A stretch of DNA of 64,000 nt. Source: Tillandsia leiboldiana (Eukaryota > Streptophyta > Magnoliopsida > Poales > Bromeliaceae). Position numbers and translations under genes: made by a program. This document shows, piece by piece, positions 44,559 to 54,500 of this stretch. Numbering within the stretch: position 1 is the stretch's first letter; the number at the start of each line of letters is the position of its first letter. The DNA lies in assembly GCA_029204045.2 (NCBI GenBank), contig CM055074.1, positions 20,583,471 to 20,647,470 on the forward strand. Direction: 5' to 3'. A model generated the notes under the pieces. It saw nothing but the letters and a program-made list of their open reading frames with translations. It was not told the origin of the DNA and searched no databases.

Positions 44559-44947
44559 TGTAATACTCGGGGAAAGTTGTGTTAGTGTAAAGAGTGTTTC
44601 TTCAGGTGAGAATGTGAGCGAGGAAACAAAATTAACCTTGGTGGTGCGTACCGGTGTACGGATAGCACAGTTGCCGAAGCACAAATTCCGCCTTTCCGAT
44701 CCGAGTCTGATCTCGGAAATCTGAGGTCGCCAGTGCGACCGTCTCGTCGAATCGAGTTGAAATGGTATAGACCGTTTGCTGATCCGACGGTCGGATCGTC
44801 CAAAAATCAGCAAGAAAACTAGTGGGACCCACGACTTAAGTGAATAGTAAAATGAATAGTAACCCCTGTTTTCGGTCCCCTCTTGATCGGTCGTTGGCCA
44901 TTTCACTGTCCAAAATCCAACCTAGCAGTATGAGTAGACGATTCTAG
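44559..44947 (+). repeat. Partial 3' LTR of gypsy D
   Basis: Starts TGTAATACTCGG after GTGAGTGG. Its middle part (GACGGTCGGATCGTCC, ACTTAAGTGAAT, AACAGTAACCCC-like blocks) is alignable with 45180-45420 of X, so D and X are related families. It ends at a T run where X sequence begins. Confidence 0.7.
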
Positions 44948-45003
44948 TTTTTTTTTTTAAGTTGTAAGTTTCGGGGACGAAACTTCTTTTAAGTTGTAAG
45001 TGA
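44948..45003 (+). other. Gypsy X 3' internal remnant with palindrome
   Basis: Contains GTTTCGGGGACGAAACTTCTTTTAAG-type sequence in which AAGTTTCG pairs with CGAAACTT, followed by GTAAGTGA and the LTR. This motif beside the 3' LTR is well known in plant chromoviruses; it marks the end of an otherwise lost element. Confidence 0.75.
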
Positions 45004-47980
45004 TGTAGTAATTCGAATATCCTTTTTTTTATAAAGAGATTAAAGGTGAAATTTGAGTTGGTCTTGAATTCAAGAGACCTATGTTGACCTATTTGGTCAA
45101 TCGCCAGTGTGCAAGTTGCACTATTTACGAGACGAAAAGGCTATCTTCTAATCCGGAAGTAATCTTGGAAATCCGAGATGACCGTTGTGATCGTCTCGTC
45201 GAACTGAGCGAAATTCATATTCAGCACTTTTCAATCTGACGGTCGGATCTTCCAGAAATCAGTGAAGAAGCGGGCGATTGTCGCGACCAATGTATCAGTG
45301 GACTGCGCACAAGGTCACTTAAGTGAATTACTGTAGATGAACAGTAACCCCAATTTCGGGACTCCATTGAGTGAAACGCTGACCAATTCACTGTTCGGAT
45401 TCCGAACATAGTGATCCAGGTAGTCGTTTTGATCGGTTTTCGACGATCTGGACGCAATGGCGCTGATGGAATTTCTGTTTGACGACCCTAGAGTCTCGAG
45501 AAGCGTGCGATACTGTATGATTGTATAGTAATTATGGACCGAGAATTTATCCGGGCATCTCGTCGAAAAAAAAAAAACCGCTACCTGATAGGTTTCGTCG
45601 AGCCGGACGTCGTGGCGAAGTCCATTTTTTGATTCGACGACTAGAATGCCTCGAAAAGCGTGAAAAATAGTGAAAACCGCGGTTTTTTTTTGCTCAGTGA
45701 CCCCTATTTTTTTTTATGCTCCGTTTTGCGTGCTGCGCTTTGGAGAGGGACCTAAATGTGATAGCTAGCTACTGGGCTAAATATAATGGAGTTTGAGGGA
45801 CTAAAGAGAAATTGTGCTATATGCGCTATTAATTCACCACTCGGGCTAGGGTTTCTTTAAACCCTAACCCCGTAGCCTTTCCCCGCAGCCGCATCTCAAC
45901 AGCTCCCTCTTCCTCTGCCACACCCATCGGAGGTCGCGCACCGGCCGCCGCACCCCGTCGCCGGAGAAGAAGAAAGGATCAAGAAACCATCTTGATCTCG
46001 GGTGCTTGGGGAGGAAGGTGCTCGGGAGGGACCTAGTCGATCAAGTCCCTGCCTGTGGAGTCCCCCGTGGAGCCGCAACCGAGCTGTGGGGAAATCGACA
46101 CCCAGCCGCCGCCGTGCGCCGCCGCGACCTTCTTCTTCTTCCTCCAACTTTCCGGCGAAGGTAAGTCATGGAACTTTCTGCATTTAATTAGCCATGGACT
46201 CCTAGCAATCATGATCCTAACACCGGGGGCACCATCCTGGTGCAGCCCGAGCCGCCGCCGTCAACCCGGTCGCCGGCGGGAGCTCCTATTGCCGGAATTA
46301 TCGTTCTTGGGTAATCTGGGCGCCGCCTTCATCCGGCCGTTTGAACCCGAGATCAGAACGGTGGGATCTCGTCCTCTCAGCGACTGCAAGAAGCCCAGCA
46401 AGATTGGTCATCATCTGTTGAGGATCCGCACTGCACGAGCCAACCCTAGAACCGGGTTTTAATCTTTTCGGCCGAGCTTCGCCGTCCGGCGCCGCCGCTC
46501 ACTCCCGACGCCGGCCACCACTGCAGGAAGCTTCCTGGCGCCGAGGAGATCAACTTGGTCCAAGTTGCGCCGGGCCGAACACCGCCGACCGGATTCCGCC
46601 ATTAGAGGGTGCAACTCCGGTGATCTTGCACTCGGCGATCGTCGGGGCTTCGCGCGGTGGGAAAGCTACTCAGGTAGGTCCTTAGACATAAATTAGACCT
46701 TTTGTGGGATTGCATGCAATCTTTAACGTCAGGTTATTAAACTCTGTAGTTGCACCCTTGTGCCACCCGAGCTTGAGACTCCGGCCACCTCCGGCACCCC
46801 GGGCTCCGGCCATCTCTACAGGTAGGATCTGAATGCCTGTATTATGTTCCCCATCATTTTGTTTGGGCCGGGAACCACCCTGTAACTGAGTTCCATCATG
46901 TCACCCGAATCATCCAACTCGGGCTTGTCTCCCGGCCGCCGCCGCCTCCGGCCGCCGGTGCTCGACCCAGCATGGACCATCCTTTTTCTGTGGCATGCCT
47001 CTAACCAGTGCTCACCCTTGTTGCAGACAGAGCACAGGCTGCATTAGGACCTGGGCCAAACCAAGCTCTAGCTGGTCTCGGGTGTTGCTCGGCGACTTTT
47101 CCGGCCACCCCTCCAGCGCACTGAGGTGAGCCCTCGACCTTGTTCACTCTTATGTACATGATGCTCCAGTTGGGCTCTGATTTGATCAAGTATAAGTTAA
47201 GTTTTAACCTAATTGCATTTTGGACTTAGTAATTGTGGGCCAACTTTGCCCTCGGGCCCCGTGCCAGCCCAAGCTTGTGAGCACGGGGTTTCGTCTTGTC
47301 CGAAACGAACGCGCTGCTGAAACTTACGGCGCTGTTTTTCGATTCCCGGATTGCAATAACGAGTCAAAACATTTAGCTGGATTAGCGTTTTTATGCAAAT
47401 TAAGATATATTATGGATCAAAGTGTAAATTGGACACGCTGGCTGTCTTTAGACAGTGTTTCATACCTGTTGGGCATTTTGTTAGAGTTCTGTGAGTTCTC
47501 GTTGATCGGGAATAGGACCTTGTTCCGTAAATCGGCTATATTATTCCGTGTTGGCGTTGTGTTGCTGTAGTGTTGTCGGGATGGGTATGTGTGAGTCTAG
47601 TTCTGATCACAGTTTCTGTTCAGGGCCCAGCAGTTCAGCACTAGCCTCCGGTAGTCTAGCGGGGAGTTCGGGATCGGCCTGCATTCAGGTGGGGTTCTTT
47701 CTGTTTTGGGATTTAGCGTCGGGTTTCCGGCGATTGTGCTTTATTGAAATAAATATCTATTTGTGCTAACGTGGTAGTCCCTTGTGGTATTTATCATTGA
47801 GTATATTTGGTGCTATGGTTACTTTGCTCGAGGCTGTGCAACACGCGCACCCGCGGTCTGGCCACCGCAAAGGGTGCGCTTTTCCGGAAAAAGTGGTCCA
47901 TGACCCGTGTATACCCACTAGGACGGAAGAGTGGCGCCCCTGTAGTTGTGGGGCGGGATGCGCCCAGGGATGAGCGGTGC

Positions 47981-48087
47981 GACCCGTCGGTTTAGTTGTC
48001 CGACGTCTGGGAGCGGTGCGACCCGTCGGTTTAGTTGCCCGACGTGGGAGCGGTGAGACCCGTCGGTTTAGTTGTCCGACGGGTCGG
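47981..48087 (+). repeat. Triple hairpin repeat in X LTR
   Basis: GACCCGTCGGTTTAGTTG recurs at 47981, 48020 and 48057 (spacings 39 and 37). Each unit forms CGTCGG-TTTAGTTGT-CCGACG; the last extends to a 9-bp stem ACCCGTCGG/CCGACGGGT. Confidence 0.8.
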
Positions 48088-48787
48088 GTATTGCAGGTCT
48101 ACAGGTGTTCATGTCATCGTTTCCCTCTCGGGAGAGTGGTTGCTCCGGCTGGTTACAGTTAGACATATTACTTTACCCTGCATTACTTTATCATTATTGT
48201 TTAGTCGCTGACTTCCACACCTTGCGACAGGGTTCTTTAGGGGAGAGAGATAGGCGGTGAGGCCACGGCAGGAGTTCCTGGGTCTCTTGAGACCCGAACA
48301 GTACTTTCATTTTCTCTTTAGCATTTCATTCACGTTGTAGACTGTGGTGTGGTTCTCGATACCCTCGTGGGGTCGGTGTGGATGTCGGCATGGTGATTAT
48401 TAAATTATTTAATTCCTTTCTATCTCTGTTGGCCGCTTTAAGAAAAATAAAACAGCAAACAAAAGAAAAGATTGCGAAAACTATTTTCAAAGTATGGGTG
48501 GTGTGGGCACCGCTTTCAAAACCTTGTGGATTTATGGATTTCGAAAATGGATTTCAAAACCTAAGTGTCGTGTGGCCACTGTTTTCAAAACCTCTGGGTT
48601 TATGTTGCTTTCGAAAGCTGTTTTCAAAATATGGCCGCCGGGTGGGCGCCGTTTCAACCATTGTGGATTTATTCTTTCAAACTGATCGGCCGTGAGATTT
48701 ATCAGCATTTGTGAATGTGTGTATAACAAAATCTGTTGTGATTGAATGGATATCCGTGTTTGAACTTGTACTAGCCGCGACGCCGTG

Positions 48788-48834
48788 CATATACAGGGGA
48801 GACTCTGTCCGTTTGCAGAGTGATCCTGTGTATG
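48788..48834 (+). other. Conserved hairpin at X LTR end
   Basis: CATATACAGG (48788-48797) pairs with CCTGTGTATG (48825-48834), with one G-T pair; inner CTCTG/CAGAG stem. Counterpart of 14043-14089 with compensating changes. Confidence 0.7.
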
Positions 48835-48949
48835 CGGCGGATCTGGGCACGCACCGGGGAAGAAGGTTTTCAAAAAAAAAATTATTACGCGCCAACATAC
48901 ACCTTTTTAAATGAACCGTTTCCGCTAAAATAACCCCCGGGGCGTGACA

Positions 48950-50007
48950 GCAGTCGCAGCAGCAGAGGTCGCAGTCGCGACAGCAGGGTCACAGCGGTAG
49001 AGGCAGCAGCAGCAGCAGCAGTCGACGCAAGCCCCGGTCTACAGTTGGGTGTGTTTTCTGCAGGGGTCAGCACCCCTCTGATACTTGTGATTTGAGGCAG
49101 GTCGCTGTTTCAGATGCGGGCAGTCAGGTCATCGGCGAGCTAACTGCCCTTTTTTCGACATCGCCGGCTCCTTCCTCAGCATCAGTCCCTTCGGTGCCCC
49201 AGCAAGCGGCCTTATGCTCCAGCGAGCAGGGCTCCTTCTTCCCACCCTGCAGATTACGACCACCAGCTCCGAGCGGACGGGTTTATGCCGCCCAGGTGGA
49301 GGACTCCTCGGCAGCCGACCACGTGGTGGCAGGTATCATTTTACTTTTCGGTATTCGGGCTCGCACTTTATTTGATACCGGTGCATCACATTCTTTATCA
49401 GTAGAGCATTTGCATCATCTCATGGACTAGAGTTAGGTCGGTTGCCGCATGCATTAGAGGTACAGATTCCCGATCATATTTTGCGTATAGAGCAGTTGTT
49501 GGTCTTGCCCTGTACAGCTTGAGTCTTGGATTTTGCCAGCGGACCTGATGGTCCTTAGTCAGCTGCGAGATTTTGACATTGCACTGGGGATGGATTGGCT
49601 GGCTCGCTATTTCGTGACGATTGATTGCGCCGTGAGGACTGTTACTTTTAGCGAGCCAGGCCAGGAGGTGTCGTTTAACCGGGGGGTGCCAAGTGCTTTC
49701 TTTGCCTCAGTGGTTTCGACTTCTCGAGCGAGGCATATGATGACGACCAAGTGGATTGCGTGGCCTTTTTGGCATCGGTGGTTAAGGAGCCTACGGCCGG
49801 CCCCGGGACTGGCGGATATCCGATTGCCACGAGTTCCGGATGTGTTTCATCCAGATCTGTTAGTATGCCGCGGATAGGGAGGTTGAGTTTTATGACGTAG
49901 TCCTAGGAACCTACGCCAATCTATAAGGCTCCTTACCGAATGCCACCGGCTGAGTGCGAGCGTAAGGGTAACTCTAGGATTAATGGGACAAAGGTTTTGT
50001 CAGACAA
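48950..50007 (+). pseudogene. Gypsy G: gag end, protease, start of pol
   Basis: Begins inside gag right after the X LTR. Two zinc fingers are visible: CVFCRGQHPSDTC (near 49050) and CFRCGQSGHRRANC (near 49104), in different frames. SGRVYAAQVEDSS leads to the protease site FDTGASHS (about 49371-49395). FDIALGMDWLARY (near 49570) is the linker between protease and RT, and IYKAPYRMPPAEC (near 49920) is just before RT. Stops and shifts lie at 49428, 49520 and elsewhere. RT and RNase H are absent: a gap follows at 50008. Confidence 0.82.
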
Positions 50008-50067
50008 NNNNNNNNNNNNNNNNNNNNNNNNNNNNNNNNNNNNNNNNNNNNNNNNNNNNNNNNNNNN
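50008..50067. other. Assembly gap, 60 N
   Basis: Sixty undetermined bases. About 2 kb of RT/RNase H and early integrase should separate the sequences on each side in an intact element, so the gap may hide more than its length or a misjoin. Confidence 0.99.
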
Positions 50068-50175
50068 TGGGTGATACAAATTGTGGAGGACATGCTTCGG
50101 GCATGCGTTTTAGACCTGGGCGAAGGATGGGCATGGTGCTTGCCCCTAGTGGAATTTGCCTACAATAATAGTTAC
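50068..50175 (+). pseudogene. Gypsy integrase fragment left of copia F
   Basis: Encodes IQIVEDMLRACVLDLGEG and LPLVEFAYNN, the integrase segment after the catalytic core. The same segment occurs again right of F (61915-62010) with about six base differences over about 95, so the flanks overlap instead of meeting. Confidence 0.85.
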
Positions 50176-50904
50176 TGTTACGGAATTTGAGTTGGCGTAG
50201 TTTCGTGAAAGTCTCAAGTCTTGAAGATTGAAGGTGAAGAAAGTTGGATCATTTAACTCAATCTCAAGAAAGAAGAATTCAAAAGGATCAGGTATGTTTA
50301 ACTAAAGATTTTGTGTGATCCGAATACTTCTTTTAGTGTAGAAACACTTGGAAGAATCTTTCATTGCATAAAAATCAAAAACTGGACTTGGGACATGTTC
50401 AGGATCCGGATCAGGTTGTTCGATCCGGATCCCGAAGGTGGTTCGTTCATACACCAGTTCAATCCGGATCGTAGCCTCTCTTGATCCGGATCCCGAACAC
50501 TGAGTTTACCATCTTCCTTGAACGATCCGGATCAGGCTTCGCAATCCGGATCCCGAACGTTGATGTTTGGTGAACTGTATGAACGATCCGGATCAAGCAC
50601 TTCGATCCGGATCCCGAACCTTCGTTTTTCTGGAATTGCCTGACTCGTTACGACGATCCGGATCACAGCTAATCCGATCCGGATCGCCGTCCGTAAAATC
50701 TCCAGAAATGTTAGGTTTTTGATTCTTATCTCCTTCCTAGGGTTTCTAACCTATAAATAGACCCTATGACTCTTTTTCTAGGGTTAATCCACAGTGAATC
50801 AATATAGCCGTCATTTTCCTATATCATTTTTTACGGCTCTAGATCCACATATAGAGAAGAAAGGAAATCATTAGAGAATACTCTATGTTTCTTCATCTAT
50901 ATTG

Positions 50905-50957
50905 ATTAGTTTGATTCTAGGTTTTCACACTCACATCTTGAGTTGAATCAAACTAAT
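50905..50957 (+). other. Leader hairpin 1 of F, covarying with E2
   Basis: ATTAGTTTGATTC (50905-50917) pairs with GAATCAAACTAAT (50945-50957), 13 bp. E2 has ATTGATTTGATTC with GAATCAAATCAAT: two positions changed in both arms, pairing kept. Confidence 0.75.
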
Positions 50958-51047
50958 GAATACTTAGATGGTATTTCCGATCTATCTTTGATCTAAGTAT
51001 TCGGCGGATCATCACCACCCAAAAACAACGATTTACCCCAAAAATCG

Positions 51048-51232
51048 GCGCGTGGATTCGCGTGTCCTTGTGGATTCAAGGTTCAACCGCTCTCGTGGAT
51101 TCGGAGCGAGGCACGTTCGTGGATTCGAAGGGTGCTATTGGGTGAAGACCGTGGATTCGGTCGGACGTCGTGGATTCGACGTTGGACGCCGTGGATTCGG
51201 CGTTGGGCGCAGATCGTGGATTCGAGAAGCGT
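51048..51232 (+). repeat. GTGGATTC hairpin array, F 5' LTR (8 units)
   Basis: Eight GTGGATTC octamers at 51052, 51070, 51095, 51119 and onward. Arms in order: gcgc/gcgt, cctt/aagg, gctct/ggagc, ttc/gaa, gacc/ggtc, acgtc/gacgt, acgcc/ggcgt, tc/ga. Seven of eight have at least three pairs (G-T allowed); the last has two. Confidence 0.85.
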
Positions 51233-51529
51233 CGCGGAGCGAGCGGAGAAGATCCTCTAGGAGCGTATGGAAAAGGTTGAGTCGTAATTGTGTACGGTAA
51301 ATCACCTTGTACGTGTTTTAATTCTAGTGGATTTCTGCCGTGTTATCGGTCCCGTGGTTTTTTACTCCGGTGATGGAGTTTTCCACGTAAAAATCTTGCG
51401 TATTATTTTTTATTTCCGCATCGGGTTTTTATCGCAACGATTTTTGAGTGTTTATACGTTTACACCTATTCACCCCCCTCTAGGTGTTTTTTCCCCTATT
51501 TAGATCCTTATTACATATAACCCAACAAG

Positions 51530-51541
51530 TGGTATCAGAGC
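51530..51541 (+). other. Primer binding site, initiator tRNA-Met (F)
   Basis: TGGTATCAGAGC, two bases after the LTR; intact. Confidence 0.92.
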
Positions 51542-51560
51542 GGGAATAGGGTTGTAAACA

Positions 51561-54500
51561 ATGGTTGAAGGTGGAAACATCAACCGACCCCCGTTCTTCG
51601 ATGGAACAAATTATGCGTACTGGAAAGTACGGATGAAAGCCTTTTTAATTTCCATCGACGAACGGGTGTGGCAATCAATTGAATTAGGATGGTCTAATCC
51701 AACTGAATTTATTGGTGATGTTCGCACCTTAAAACCTAGGTCGAAATGGACCAAGGAAGAGTTAGATTCATCTTCTTACAATGGCAAGGGAATTAATGCT
51801 ATCTTTAATGCCTTATCTCAAACTGAATTCTCTCGCGTCTCGGCATGTGAGACTGCGAAAGAAATCTGGGATGTTCTTCAGGTTACACATGAGGGAACTA
51901 ACCTCGTGAAGATTCAGAAACTGCAAATGCTTACGAGCAAGTTTGACTCTATCTTAATGGCAGAAAATGAATCTTTCACGGACTACTATACACGATTGCA
52001 AGACATCGTAAACTCATGTGCTAATCTGGGAGAGAAGATTCCAGAATTTTAAGATTGTAAGAAAGATCTTAAGAACTCTTCCTGAACGATTTCGCCCAAA
52101 GGTTACTGCCATTGAAACTATTAAACACCCGGACGAAATACGTGTAGAAGAATTAGTTGGTTCATTACAAACTTATGAAATGACATTTACTACTAACAAT
52201 TCTTCTGGAAAGGCATCCACTTCTAAGTCTTCAGGTTATGCGTTGAAAACAACTAAGGAAGAAGACGCGGATACATCCTCCTCAGACGATGACGAGAACC
52301 TTTCTATGGAGGAATTTGAGAAGCAGCTCGCTCTCTTGACAAGGAAGTTTCACCGCAACTTTCGAATGGGTAATTCAAGCAAATCTCCATCCTTCGGAAA
52401 GTCGAACAAAGGCAAGGGTACTTCAAGTTACAAGTCAAGAAAGCAAGAGAACTTCTCAAAGGATAAGAAAAGTTCAGAAGGACAACTACAATGCTTCAAA
52501 TGTCGAGGCTACGGCCACATTGCAACGGAGTGTCCTAACAAGTATCCGGCAAAGAAGAAGGCGATGCAAGTCGTCACTTGGGATGACAACTCAACGTCAA
52601 ATGAGTCGTCTTCGAGTGATGAAGAAAATAGCTCCACCGCATTCCACGCGTCCGTATCTTCACCCTTCATGTGCTTTATGGCAAGTACATCCGAGTCGTT
52701 GTCCAACTCCACTGTTGAAAAGAATGCAACGGACAACGAATCGGATGATTCGGAAGGTGAAGAATTTGCTCTAGCCTACCACAGACTTTTGAGGGACTGA
52801 AAGAAAGTGGCTAAGCAAAACAAGAGTTTGAGAGGGAGAGTGCATGATCTCGAAGAAGAAGCAAAAAGAGCGACTTCTCTCTCAAACGCTCTTGAAGTGG
52901 AAAGGGAAAACCTGATAAAGGCAAATGTTTCCCTTCAAGAGTCCAATGAGCAACTTGAGAAGGAACATACAAATCTGGTGGATAATGCGAATCACTTCTC
53001 AAAGCTCTACAACGAGGCTCGACAGGATAACCTGGAAATGACAAAGACCATTTTCCAACTCAAGAATGACTTACAGCGATTCTCTTCAGGAAGGAGTAAG
53101 TTGGATAGACTTCTTGGTCTTGGTCAATCAAATCGGTTCGGCCTCGGATACACTCAAACTGGAAACAGTCCAAGTTCGAGTGAGACAGTTTTTGTGCCTC
53201 AGTCGGTATCTCCTCCTCCGACACCGGAATTCAAGACAAACAACGACAACAAACCTACTTCACCCTCTTTGGGATCGTCAAGATCTAAGGTATGTTTTCG
53301 TTGTGGTGTTTCAGGGCACATAAGAGGATATTGCAAGACGGGAGTCGAACGCTCATCTCAAGGACCTCTTGCAACAACTACCAAAAAGGCTCCTCCCCGA
53401 AAATCAAAGCAAAACTTTTCAAATGAAAAGAGACTTGGTAGTTCATCGCGCAAGACGATTTCATCAAGGAACAATAATCGCTATAACAAGACGCTTTCAC
53501 CTAGGCATATAACTTCACGACCATTACCGACGCACTCCAAAAGGGTTTGGGTACGCAAAGGTGAAATTTTCCCTTGTCTTGTTTCCAATGTTTCCTTGCA
53601 TGCATATGATAGTTCGTCTTGGTATCTGGATAGCGGGTGTTCCCGTCACATGACCGGTGACAAAAGTAGTTTTCAAAACCTTGAGAAAATCTCCGGATGA
53701 CACGTAGTTTTCGGAGACGGTCGATCTTCCAAAATTGTTGGAAAAGGGACGGTAGCTATTCCAGATGGCCCGATTTTGAAAAACGTCTTATTTGTTGATG
53801 GCCTTAAGACTAACCTCATAAGCATAAGTCAACTTTGCGACAATGGTTTTTCAGTTAACTTTTCATCTGTTGAATGCGTTGTAACTGATAAGGACCATGT
53901 CTTCTTTTTAAAAGGGGTTAGATCTGAAAACAATTGTTATGTTGTTCCTAATAAATTTCTGAAAATTGTAACTTAGCCGCTTTGAATAATGAAACTCTTT
54001 GGCATGAAAGGCTAGGTCACTTAAATTTTAAGGAACTTACTAGAATTTCAAACAAGGACGTGGTCAAGGGGGTTCCAAAGCTTTTATTTAAACAAAACGT
54101 TGTGTGTGGTGGTTGCCAAAAGGGAAAACAGTCTAGGACTGCACACAAGAACTTGAACCACGTTGGTACAAAACGGCCCTTGGAACTTTTGCACATGGAC
54201 TTAATGGGGCCAACCCGTCAACCATCTTTGGGAGGTAAATGGTACATTTTTTTATTGGTTGATGATTTCTCTCGGTTTCTTGGGTAGCATTTTTAAAAGA
54301 GAAAGCTGATACGTTTGACTCTTTTCATGAGATTTGCCATCGTATTATGATTGAAAAGAATGAAAAGATCATTCGTGTTAGAAGTGATAGAGGTGGAGAA
54401 TTCATAAATTCAAAATTCATTGATTTTTGCACTTCAAATGGCATTAACATGAATTCTCGGCACCCTATACACCTCAGCAGAATGGTGTTGTTGAGCGCAA

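Larger units (their letters stand above)
45004..48949 (+). repeat. Gypsy X LTR (3946 bp)
   Basis: From TGTAGTAATTCG to CCCCGGGGCGTGACA. U3 is about 0.75 kb with a TATA-like CTAAATATAATGG near 45772. The transcribed part begins with AGGGTTTCTTTAAACCCTAACCCC and a GC-rich leader. Splice-donor-like sites follow at 46161 (AAG/GTAAGT), 46674, 46819 and 47126, with acceptors such as TTGTTGCAG (47028-47036) between. A triple hairpin repeat (47981-48087) and three copies of a TTTTCAAAACC/GTGGATTTAT block (48490-48680) come next, then the conserved end hairpin. The flank after it is gypsy G gag. Confidence 0.75.
50176..51527 (+). repeat. F 5' LTR (1352 bp)
   Basis: TGTTACGG to CCCAACA. Palindromes at about 50401-50692, TATA CCTATAAATA near 50751, twin hairpins 50905-51002, hairpin array 51048-51232. 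Confidence 0.95.

Noticed and set aside
44259..44906. 215-codon antisense ORF at the D protease/LTR boundary
   Set aside because: Crosses from pol remnant into LTR; no domain and no homologue in the other LTRs here.
51048..51232. tRNA B-box or tRNA T-arm origin of the GTGGATTCG repeats
   Set aside because: The complement CGAATCCAC resembles the end of a T-arm (one unit matches GGTTCGAATCC at 9 of 11), but most units match less, and the primer tRNA used here is initiator Met, whose T-loop differs.
51052..51300. Conserved 82-codon ORF (MDSRVLVDSRFNRSRG...) in most copia LTRs
   Set aside because: It lies exactly over the GTGGATTC hairpin array, and its Arg/Gly-rich repeats are what that array encodes in one frame. 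In the E2 LTRs the reading ends differently and the array gains or loses units. Pairing constraint explains the conservation better than coding.
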